From Anaerolineae bacterium (GTDB lineage: Bacteria; Chloroflexota; Anaerolineae; JAAYZQ01): a stretch of 40,580 nucleotides of DNA. This document shows, piece by piece, positions 1-6,978 of this stretch (its first letter is position 1; each line of letters opens with the position of its first letter). The notes under the pieces were generated by a model. The model did no database searches. It was not told where the DNA came from and was given only the letters and a program-made list of their open reading frames with translations. Position numbers and translations under genes: made by a program. The stretch lies in the NCBI GenBank assembly GCA_016929795.1, contig JAFGIA010000084.1:1-40580 (forward strand), in the 5' to 3' direction.

Positions 1-510
1 CGCGGCGCCTGCCACCTGGAGGCGCTCAGCTACTGGATTGGCTACGGCAGCCGCTTCCCCGGGTGGTACGACATGGAAGAATGGGACCGCCTCGACAGCA
101 CGGGCAAGGGCAAGGTGGCGTACGATCTTCAGAACTATTTCGCGGCCTACAACCCACTCGGGATCTGCAAATTCATCGCCAAGGGGAGCGTGGCGCCGCA
201 GCACGTGGCCGACCTGGTGAACGCCGCCCTCGACTGGGGCTGGACCGCCGGCGACGTGCTGTCGATCGGCGAGCGGCTGCACAACCTGAAGCGCCTGATC
301 AACCGCCGCCTGGGCATGACCCGCGCCGACGACACGTTACCGCGCCGCTTTCTGCACGAGCCCCGCCCCACCGGCTCCGCCGCCGGCATCCTGCCCGACC
401 TGGACGCGATGCTCGACGAGCTCTACGCGCTGCGCGGCTGGACCGACGACGGTGTGCCGACGCGGGAGCGAATGGAAGAACTTGGTCTGATCGATCTGGT
501 AGATTGGTAG
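1..510 (+). CDS. Aldehyde:ferredoxin oxidoreductase (tungsten AOR family), C-terminal part
   Basis: The frame is open from base 1, so the gene starts upstream; 169 residues are visible. AOR enzymes oxidise aldehydes to carboxylates with ferredoxin, using a tungsten- or molybdenum-bispyranopterin and one 4Fe-4S cluster. The visible part begins RGACHLEALSYW, a typical late AOR segment, and contains YNPLGICKF, where the Cys corresponds to the distal fourth cluster ligand of the family (the CxxCxxxC trio would lie upstream). The end, with YALRGWTDDGVPTRERMEELGL, matches the usual AOR C-terminus. The last codons (VDW-stop) fall inside a palindromic repeat at 506-539, so the extreme C-terminus appears repeat-derived. 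It is followed after 53 bases by the next gene on the same strand. Family assignment is secure; substrate is unknown. Confidence 0.93.
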   Translation, partial: RGACHLEALSYWIGYGSRFPGWYDMEEWDRLDSTGKGKVAYDLQNYFAAYNPLGICKFIAKGSVAPQHVADLVNAALDWGWTAGDVLSIGERLHNLKRLINRRLGMTRADDTLPRRFLHEPRPTGSAAGILPDLDAMLDELYALRGWTDDGVPTRERMEELGLIDLVDW

Positions 511-539
511 ATTGACCAGGTGCACCTGGCCAATCTACC
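506..539. repeat. Palindromic repeat, CCAATCTACC family, copy 1
   Basis: Left arm GGTAGATTG (506-514) pairs with CAATCTACC (531-539); after one mismatch CCAGGT (516-521) pairs with ACCTGG (524-529). The left arm includes the TAG stop of the aldehyde oxidoreductase, and one more partial unit (GGTAGATTG at 498-506) precedes it. The same arm sequence recurs at 34819-34859. It may act as an RNA hairpin or processing site, but there is no T-tract. Confidence 0.85.
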
Positions 540-563
540 CCGCTGGAGAAAGGAGACACACCC

Positions 564-1742
564 ATGCGTATCCTGGCCCTTGGCGGCGCAGGCGCCGTGG
601 CGCGAGAGGCGACGCGCGACCTGGCCGAGTTTGGCGAGTTTGACGAGATCGTCGTGGCCGATTTCGACCTGGAGGCAGCCCAGCGGCTGTTGGACGAGAT
701 CGGCGACGAGAGGTTGAAGGCGATCCGGCTCGACGCGAGCGATTATGACGCCCTGCTGCGCGCGTTCCCACGCTACGACGTGGTGATGAACGGCCTGCCC
801 TTCAAGTTTGACCTGCCGGTCACCCGCGCCTGCGTCCAGGTGGGCGTGCCCGGCTGCGACCTGTCGTCAGAGGACCCACAGTTCGCCCTCGACGCCGAGG
901 CGCGGCGCAAGGGCATCACCTTTGTGCCCGGCGCCGGCGCCACGCCCGGCATCACCAACATGATGGTCCGCCGGGCGCTGGAGCTGCTCGACCAGGTGGA
1001 CAGCGCCGACCTTCATTTCGCCGCCTTTCGCTGCCTGGCGCCGGCACCCGGCCTGCTCACCACCACGCTCTGGGAGTTCGACCCGGCCACGGAGGAGCGC
1101 GACGAGACCTACTATGAGGATGGCACCTGGCACGCCGCGCCGCCGATGGCCGGCGGCAAGCGGGTGCGCTTTCACGACCAGATCGGCGAGCAGACCGTCT
1201 ACCTGGTGCCCCACGACGAGGTGTACAGCCTGCCCGCTTCGATCCCGAGCCTCAAGCGCGCCACCGTGCGCGGTTGCTTCCCGCCGCACGTGATGCGCCT
1301 GATGGGCACGCTGATGGACGCTGGCCTGCTGTCGGCCACGCCGGTGCAGGTGGGCGGCCAGGAGATGACCTCGTTCGAGGCGTGCCGTGACCTGTTGTGG
1401 GCGGCACCGTCGTCGAAAGAGAACCCGGTGTGGGCCTATGGCCTCGTCGTCGAGGTGACGGGCACGCGCGCCGACGGTAGTGGGCGCGCCGGCAGGCAGG
1501 TGACCTGCACCTATCGCAACGAGCACCCACCGCAGGACGTGTGGGGCGGCCCGAGCGCCTATTTCAAGAACGTCGGCATTCCCCTGTCGATCGCCGCGCA
1601 GATGATCGCCCGCGGCCAGGTGGAGCGCGCCGGCGTCCTCCCCCCCGAGCTCGCCTTCCCCAGCGGGCCTTTTTTCCAAGAGCTGGCACGGCGCGGGATT
1701 GTCGTGCACGAAGAGATTGTGGAAACAGGAACCATGGCGTGA
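564..1742 (+). CDS. Saccharopine dehydrogenase-like NAD(P)-dependent oxidoreductase
   Basis: A 392-residue protein with an N-terminal Rossmann fold: MRILALGGAGAVAREATRDL carries the dinucleotide-binding glycines, followed by VVADFDLEAAQRL. The middle has the family segments VVMNGLPFKFDLPVTRACVQ and GITFVPGAGATPGITNM, and the length is usual for the saccharopine dehydrogenase-like superfamily (lysine, carboxynorspermidine and related imino-acid reductases). The start is fixed by AAAGGAG at 549-555, eight bases before the ATG. It sits between an AOR and a class-III aminotransferase, which suggests reductive amination or its reverse on an aldehyde or semialdehyde product. That pathway role is inference; the superfamily covers many substrates and none can be read from sequence. 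Confidence 0.88.
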   Translation: MRILALGGAGAVAREATRDLAEFGEFDEIVVADFDLEAAQRLLDEIGDERLKAIRLDASDYDALLRAFPRYDVVMNGLPFKFDLPVTRACVQVGVPGCDLSSEDPQFALDAEARRKGITFVPGAGATPGITNMMVRRALELLDQVDSADLHFAAFRCLAPAPGLLTTTLWEFDPATEERDETYYEDGTWHAAPPMAGGKRVRFHDQIGEQTVYLVPHDEVYSLPASIPSLKRATVRGCFPPHVMRLMGTLMDAGLLSATPVQVGGQEMTSFEACRDLLWAAPSSKENPVWAYGLVVEVTGTRADGSGRAGRQVTCTYRNEHPPQDVWGGPSAYFKNVGIPLSIAAQMIARGQVERAGVLPPELAFPSGPFFQELARRGIVVHEEIVETGTMA

Positions 1743-1776
1743 AAACGTTCAAACATTGCTATCAATGGAGGAAGGA

Positions 1777-3093
1777 ATGACCCAACGAAGCTACGAAAAG
1801 AGCCAGGCCTTGCGCGACGCAGCCGCCCGGGTGATGCCGCTCGGCGCCTCGTCCAACTTTCGCTACTGGAGTCCGACGACGTCGCCCGTGGTTGCCCGCG
1901 GTGAGGGGTGCTACTACTGGGACCCTGACGGGGTGCGCTACATCGACTACCGCCTCGGTTTTGGCCCCATGATCCTGGGCCACGCCCACCCGGTGGTGAC
2001 TGAGCGCGTGCGCGAGGCGATCGCAGGTGGCACTGTGTTTGCCGCGCTCACCGAGCTAGAGGTGCGCGTCGCCGAACGGATCGTGCGCATGTGCCCCGGC
2101 GTCGACATGGTGCGCTATGCCAACTCGGGCACAGAGGCGACGATGCACGCCGTGCGGCTGGCGCGCGCCTACACCGGGCGCGAAAAGCTGGTCAAGTTCG
2201 AAGGCCAGTACCACGGCATGCACGATTACCTGCTCTGGTCGACCGCCTCGGCCGAGCCCGACATGCTCGGCCCGCGCGACAGGCCGGTGCCCTTCCAGCA
2301 ATCACAGGGCATCCCGGCCACCATCGGCGACCTGATCCTGGCGTTGCCCTTTAACGATTTCGAGGTGCTCGACGATACGCTGCGCCGCGAGTGGGAGCAG
2401 GTGGCGGCGATCATTGTCGAGCCGATCCTGGGCAACGCCGCGAGCATCGGCCCCAAAGAGGGTTGGCTGGAGCTGCTGCGCCAACGGTGCGACGAGTATG
2501 GCATCGTCCTCATCTTTGACGAGGTGAAAACCGGCTTTCGCGTCGCGCCGGGCGGGGCGCAGGAGCTGTTCGGCATCACGGCCGACCTGGTGACGTACGC
2601 CAAGGCGATGGCAAATGGCTTCCCCCTCGCCGCGCTCGGGGGCAAGGCCGAGATCATGGGGCGCATCGGCGCCGGCGTGGCGCACGGTGGCACCTACTGC
2701 GCGAATGTCACGGCGGTGGCCGCGGCCGACGCGACGCTCGAGATCCTCGAGGATGGGCAGGTACTGGCGGGCATCAACGCCCAGGGTGACAAGCTCAAAG
2801 CCGGCCTGTCCGAGATCCTGGAAGATGCAGGCATTGCGCACCAGATCCAGGGACCGGGCGGGATGTTTGGCATCGTCCTGACAGAGGAGGGGCCGCCGCA
2901 CGATTTTCGCGCCTTTGCGCGCCACGACGCCGATCTCTACGAGCATCTGGCGATGGAGCTTGTCGAGCGCGGCGTCATTCCCGACCCCGACGCGCGCGAG
3001 CCATGGTTCCTGTGCGCCGCCCACGACGACCAGGCCATCGCCGAGACGATCGAGATCTTTGCCGACGCGGTGAGCGCCGTCAAGCACGCGTGA
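1777..3093 (+). CDS. Class-III aminotransferase, glutamate-1-semialdehyde aminomutase-like
   Basis: 438 residues, PLP-dependent fold type I. Visible hallmarks: ANSGTEATMHAVRLARAYTG (cofactor-phosphate region and the long helix), FEGQYHGMHDYLLWS, FDEVKTGFR with the Asp that binds the pyridine nitrogen, and VTYAKAMANGFPLAALGGK with the Schiff-base Lys at about residue 276. The GGAGG at 1767-1771 is five bases from ATG 1777, favouring it over in-frame starts at 1699 and 1765. The closest general family is glutamate-1-semialdehyde 2,1-aminomutase (HemL-like), but many such paralogues are aminotransferases of catabolic operons. Here no other haem gene is present and the neighbours are a saccharopine-dehydrogenase-like enzyme and a C45 hydrolase, so a role in amino-acid metabolism is more likely than tetrapyrrole synthesis. 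Confidence 0.9.
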   Translation: MTQRSYEKSQALRDAAARVMPLGASSNFRYWSPTTSPVVARGEGCYYWDPDGVRYIDYRLGFGPMILGHAHPVVTERVREAIAGGTVFAALTELEVRVAERIVRMCPGVDMVRYANSGTEATMHAVRLARAYTGREKLVKFEGQYHGMHDYLLWSTASAEPDMLGPRDRPVPFQQSQGIPATIGDLILALPFNDFEVLDDTLRREWEQVAAIIVEPILGNAASIGPKEGWLELLRQRCDEYGIVLIFDEVKTGFRVAPGGAQELFGITADLVTYAKAMANGFPLAALGGKAEIMGRIGAGVAHGGTYCANVTAVAAADATLEILEDGQVLAGINAQGDKLKAGLSEILEDAGIAHQIQGPGGMFGIVLTEEGPPHDFRAFARHDADLYEHLAMELVERGVIPDPDAREPWFLCAAHDDQAIAETIEIFADAVSAVKHA

Positions 3094-3121
3094 GCCCCAA
3101 GCACTGGGGGGGGGCAAGAAC

Positions 3122-4264
3122 GTGTTCGATCTGATCGAGGTCTCGGGGACACCGTTCCAGCGCGGGCGCGAGGTTGGCGCCCGCGCGGCCGGTGCCATCC
3201 ACGAGAATGTCGCCGTCTACCTGGAGTTGATGCGCCTCGCCGGCGAGGCGCACCGAGGGTTGACGGCCGGCGAGGCGCTGGCAGCGGCGCGTAGCTTTGA
3301 GCCGGCCCTCGCCACCCATGCACCCGCGCTGCTCGAAGAGATGCGCGGCATCGCCGATGGGGCCGGTTGCCCCCTCGACCAGGTGCTCCTGATCAATGCC
3401 CGCTCGGAGCTGATGGGCACCCTGGGCAGCAATCAGGGCGAGTGTACGTCGCTCGCCGCCACGCCCGGTGCAACGCGGCACGGCGGCACGCTCCTCGGCC
3501 AGAATTGGGACTGGCACACGGCCGTGCGGCCCGATCCCGTGCTGCTGCACCTGCATCTGCCCGGCGGGTTGCAGGTGCTGACGCTGGCCGAAGCCGGCCA
3601 AGTAGGCAAGATCGGCCTGAACAGCGCGGGCCTCGGCGTGTGCCTCAACTTTTTGGCCCACGCCGACCCACCTGGAGCTGCTGGCGGACCCAAATCCGAG
3701 TACCCAGGCCGAGGAATACCCGGCACGGCCCCCTCGGGCGGTATGCCGGTGCACGTCCTCTTGCGCCTGATGCTCGAGTCGGCCGGGCTCGACAGGGCCG
3801 TGCACCATGCCTACAGCCTGCCGCGCGCCGGGTCGGCCAATGTGCTCCTGGCGCACAAGGCCGGCGACATCATCGACCTGGAGCTGACGCCGCAACGCGC
3901 CGATTTTCTCTATGCCGATGATGGCTGGCTGGCGCACACCAATCACTTTGAGAGCCCGCGCCTGCGCGACGGCGACGTGGGGGTCGCCATCTCGCCGAGC
4001 ACCCTCGTGCGCGCCGCCCGCGCCCGGCGCCTGATGGCCGCCTCGGCTGGCAGCCACTCTGTCGACACCTTCAAGGCGATCCTGTCAGATCACGCGTACG
4101 GCCCACTCGCCATCTGCCGTCACGGGGACCCTGCCGCCAGCCGGCTGGAGCACACCACCACGCGCGCCTCGTTGATCATGGATCTCGAGGCGTGCACGCT
4201 GCACGTGGCGGCGGGGCAGCCATGCCAGGTGGCGTACCATGCCCACACCCTCTCTACCCCATGA
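3122..4264 (+). CDS. C45-family peptidase / acyl-CoA:6-aminopenicillanate acyltransferase-like Ntn hydrolase
   Basis: 380 residues. The N-terminus (FDLIEVSGTPFQRGREVGA) and the segment NARSELMG...GECTSLAATPG...LGQNWDW are typical of the C45 family, whose precursors cut themselves to expose a catalytic Cys. That Cys is at about residue 108 and is preceded by Glu rather than the Gly of penicillin acyltransferase. The family hydrolyses or forms amide bonds of small acylated amino compounds. A Gly/Pro-rich stretch at about residues 180-204, between LNFLAHADP and MPVHVLL, looks like an extra loop. The start is GTG with no clear Shine-Dalgarno apart from a run of nine G (3106-3114). It follows the aminotransferase by 28 bases, so it may release or modify the amino substrate of this operon; that role is inference. 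Confidence 0.82.
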   Translation: MFDLIEVSGTPFQRGREVGARAAGAIHENVAVYLELMRLAGEAHRGLTAGEALAAARSFEPALATHAPALLEEMRGIADGAGCPLDQVLLINARSELMGTLGSNQGECTSLAATPGATRHGGTLLGQNWDWHTAVRPDPVLLHLHLPGGLQVLTLAEAGQVGKIGLNSAGLGVCLNFLAHADPPGAAGGPKSEYPGRGIPGTAPSGGMPVHVLLRLMLESAGLDRAVHHAYSLPRAGSANVLLAHKAGDIIDLELTPQRADFLYADDGWLAHTNHFESPRLRDGDVGVAISPSTLVRAARARRLMAASAGSHSVDTFKAILSDHAYGPLAICRHGDPAASRLEHTTTRASLIMDLEACTLHVAAGQPCQVAYHAHTLSTP

Positions 4265-4309
4265 TGTGTCGTGCTTCTGCCTGTGCCCGTTGGGAGAGGA
4301 TGAGAAGAA

Positions 4310-5560
4310 GTGACCAAGAACCGAATTCTTGTCGTAGATGATGAAGAGAGCGTCGCGAGCTTTTTAAGGCTGAGCCTGATCGAGCTGGCGCCCGAATATG
4401 GCGTGGAGACAGCACACTCGGCACGCGAGGCATTGGCGTTGATGAGCAGGCAGCCGTTCGACATGCTCATCACCGACCTGCGCATGCCAGGCATCGACGG
4501 GCTGGAGCTGATGCGCCGCGTGCGCGAGCGCCACCCACGCACGCGCATGATCCTGATTACAGGCTATGGTGACGACCGGATCGAGATGCAATCCTACCAG
4601 ATCGGCGCCTGCCGCTATCTGAACAAGCCATTCCAGGTGGAGGAGTTGCTCGCCGCGATCCGCCAGGCCCTGGCCCCGGCGCGGGCACCTGGGCGCGACA
4701 TCCTGGTGCTGTCGGACACGCAGTTCGACGCGATTGCCGAGCGCCTGTCGGGCCTGCTATTCGAGCTTGACGCACAGTGCATTCTGCTCGCCGACGTCTC
4801 GGGGCGCGTCATCGCCCAGGTAGGTGAGACAGGCAGCCTCGATCCGTCCATGCTGGTCTCGCTCATCGGCGGCAGCTTTGCCACCTCTTTCGAGCTGGCG
4901 CGCTATCTCCAAGACAACGACGCGGTAACGCTGAACTACCACGAGGGCGCACACTATGACATTTACTCGTCGAATGTCGGCACCGACTTTTTCCTGGTCC
5001 TCCTCTTTGAAAAGCGCACCCAGAGCAGCCGGCTGGGCATGGTGTGGCTTTATGTGCGGCGCGCACTGGGCGAGCTGCAAAAGCTGATGCGCCGCGCCAG
5101 CACAGTGGAGGGCGGCAAGATGCTCGACGCGGATTTTGGATCGCTGCTCAGCAACAGCATGGACCAGGCCTTTGGCGGGCAAGCCGGTGACATGGCCGCG
5201 CCCCTGCACCGGGGGGCGCCGCAGCCGCCCATGCCAGAAAAGCCGGTCACGCCACCGCGCGTGACACAGCCAGAGCCACTTCGCCGGGAGAGCAAGCCAG
5301 CGCCGCCGTCTCGAGAGATACGGTCGGGCACGTCCAGCCGGGAGCCAGCGCCGCCGCGCAGAGCAGCAGAGCCAAAGGGCCACGGCCAGGAGAAAACGGG
5401 ATCGCCGGCGGACAGCAGCGGGGCAGATGAGAAGCCGCCCCAGGAGACACAAACATTCGATCTGGAGCAGGCGATTGCCCTGGGGCTGCTGGACGCATCG
5501 TGGATCGAGGATCATGAAAACGACGCCGCCGCCACGGACGGGGAGGCCCCAACAGAGTGA
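4310..5560 (+). CDS. Response regulator with Roadblock/LC7-like domain and disordered tail
   Basis: 416 residues. Residues 1-120 form a receiver domain: acidic pair in VVDDEES, phospho-acceptor Asp56 in LITDLRMPG, switch Thr in LITGYG, and Lys in YLNKPF. Residues about 130-255 (from DTQFDAIAERLSGLLFELDA to RRALGELQKLM) resemble a Roadblock/LC7 fold of the kind found in MglB-type partners of small GTPases. The rest, about 260-400, is Pro/Arg/Ser-rich and probably disordered, ending in a short hydrophobic/acidic peptide (FDLEQAIALGLLDASWIEDH). The start is GTG, nine bases after AGAGGA (4295-4300). The next gene, 80 bases downstream, is another receiver protein. No GTPase gene is in the window. 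REC is certain; Roadblock is a pattern judgement. Confidence 0.8.
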   Translation: MTKNRILVVDDEESVASFLRLSLIELAPEYGVETAHSAREALALMSRQPFDMLITDLRMPGIDGLELMRRVRERHPRTRMILITGYGDDRIEMQSYQIGACRYLNKPFQVEELLAAIRQALAPARAPGRDILVLSDTQFDAIAERLSGLLFELDAQCILLADVSGRVIAQVGETGSLDPSMLVSLIGGSFATSFELARYLQDNDAVTLNYHEGAHYDIYSSNVGTDFFLVLLFEKRTQSSRLGMVWLYVRRALGELQKLMRRASTVEGGKMLDADFGSLLSNSMDQAFGGQAGDMAAPLHRGAPQPPMPEKPVTPPRVTQPEPLRRESKPAPPSREIRSGTSSREPAPPRRAAEPKGHGQEKTGSPADSSGADEKPPQETQTFDLEQAIALGLLDASWIEDHENDAAATDGEAPTE

Positions 5561-5640
5561 AAAGGCAAGAGCAGTGATTGGCGGTGGCTTGGCTTCTGCC
5601 ACCCACAGAGGGGGGGACACGGGCAGGAGAAGGGGGCACG

Positions 5641-6972
5641 ATGGCCGGTGAGCGGATCCTGATCATCGACGACAAGATCGAAATCATCGACTTACTCCTC
5701 GACCTGCTGGAGCCGATGGGCTATGCAGTGTCCAGCGCGACGAGCGGACGGGTGGGGCTGGCACACGCGATTGAGGAACAGCCCGACCTCATCCTCCTCG
5801 ACGTGCACATGCCCGACATGACGGGCATCGAGGTACTCGAGGCACTGCACCGCAGCGAGTCGCGGTCGCCAGTCATTCTGATGACGCTCTACGGCTCTGA
5901 GCAGGTGGCGGTGGACGCATTTCGCCTGGGTGTCAAGGATTATATCGCCAAGCCATTCGACATCAACCAGCTTCTCGTAGCAGTCGACTGGGCGCTCGAA
6001 GAGGGGCGGCTGCGCCGCGACCGGGAGCGGCTGGTGATCGAGCTACACGCAGCGAATCAGAAGCTAAAGCAGGGCATGAAAGAGCTGGCAGGGGCCGTGC
6101 GGCGCAACGCGCAGCTTTACGAAGCGTCGACACGCCAGGCGGAACAACTGGCAACGGTAAACCGGGTCGCGCAGATGATCGCAGGGTGCCTGGGCCAAAA
6201 AGAGATTATGCGTACACTCGTGCAAAGCGTCAGAGAGAGCCTGGGGGTCGAGAGTGCGACGCTGTTGCTGTGCGACGACGAGCGCGACGAGCTGGTGTTC
6301 GATATCATCCTGGGCGATCAAGTGGCCGAGGCCGGTACCTTTCGCATGCCGCGCGACAGGGGGGTAGCCGGGTGGGTGGTGACGCGCGGCGAGGCGCTGT
6401 GCGTGAACGACGTGGCGGGCGATCCACGCTTCAACCCCGAGATCGACGCGGAGAGTGGCTTTCGCACGCGCTCGATCCTGTGTGTGCCACTGCTGGCGCC
6501 GCAGGGCGTGGTGGGCGCCATTGAGGCGATCAACAAACTGGACAACCGCCGGCCAGGCGTGTATGGCGCGTTCGACGACGAGGACCTGGAGCTGCTGCGC
6601 GGCACCGCTGCATTTGTGACGATCGCTCTGGAGAATGCGCGCCTGCACGCGGCGGTGCAAGAGACCGTGGCAACACAGACACTGCAGGATACGATCGTGA
6701 CGTTGTCACACTATTTAAACAACCCCCTGCAGGCGATGATGAGCGCCATCGACCTGCTGCGCGCCGACCCGACAGGGCACGACACGACGGCGCGCGTGGC
6801 CAGGCTGATGGAGCAAAAGATGCGCGAGGTGTCGGTAGTGATGTCGGTGCTGCGCGACATGACCCATCCCGAGAGCGCGGTCTACCTCGGCTCGATCCAG
6901 ATGTTGGATATTGAGAAGGAGCTACAGGCGCGCCTGAAAGAGGCATCTCGGGAGCGCCAACACCTTTTCTGA
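5641..6972 (+). CDS. Response regulator-GAF protein with histidine-kinase dimerisation domain but no ATPase domain
   Basis: 443 residues. Receiver domain at 1-120 (IIDDK, Asp54 in LLDVHMPDM, Lys in YIAKPF), a helical linker at about 125-180, a GAF domain at about 185-335 (ATLLLCDDERDELVFDIILG ... RDRGVAGWVVTRGEALCVND ... TRSILCVPLL), then a DHp-like helix pair starting TLQDTIVTLSHYLNNPLQAM with a candidate phospho-His at about residue 357. The protein ends about 85 residues after that histidine, with none of the N, G1 or G2 boxes of a catalytic ATPase domain. It may therefore be a phosphotransfer or scaffold protein. ATG 5641 is chosen over TTG 5578 because AGGAG (5625-5629) lies upstream and the receiver starts there. 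Its stop is only six bases from that of the convergent kinase gene. Confidence 0.85.
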   Translation: MAGERILIIDDKIEIIDLLLDLLEPMGYAVSSATSGRVGLAHAIEEQPDLILLDVHMPDMTGIEVLEALHRSESRSPVILMTLYGSEQVAVDAFRLGVKDYIAKPFDINQLLVAVDWALEEGRLRRDRERLVIELHAANQKLKQGMKELAGAVRRNAQLYEASTRQAEQLATVNRVAQMIAGCLGQKEIMRTLVQSVRESLGVESATLLLCDDERDELVFDIILGDQVAEAGTFRMPRDRGVAGWVVTRGEALCVNDVAGDPRFNPEIDAESGFRTRSILCVPLLAPQGVVGAIEAINKLDNRRPGVYGAFDDEDLELLRGTAAFVTIALENARLHAAVQETVATQTLQDTIVTLSHYLNNPLQAMMSAIDLLRADPTGHDTTARVARLMEQKMREVSVVMSVLRDMTHPESAVYLGSIQMLDIEKELQARLKEASRERQHLF

Positions 6973-6978
6973 GAAATC

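Noticed and set aside
1777..3093. Haem-pathway glutamate-1-semialdehyde aminomutase (hemL)
   Set aside because: The fold fits, but there are no other tetrapyrrole genes and the neighbours point to amino-acid metabolism; no symbol assigned.
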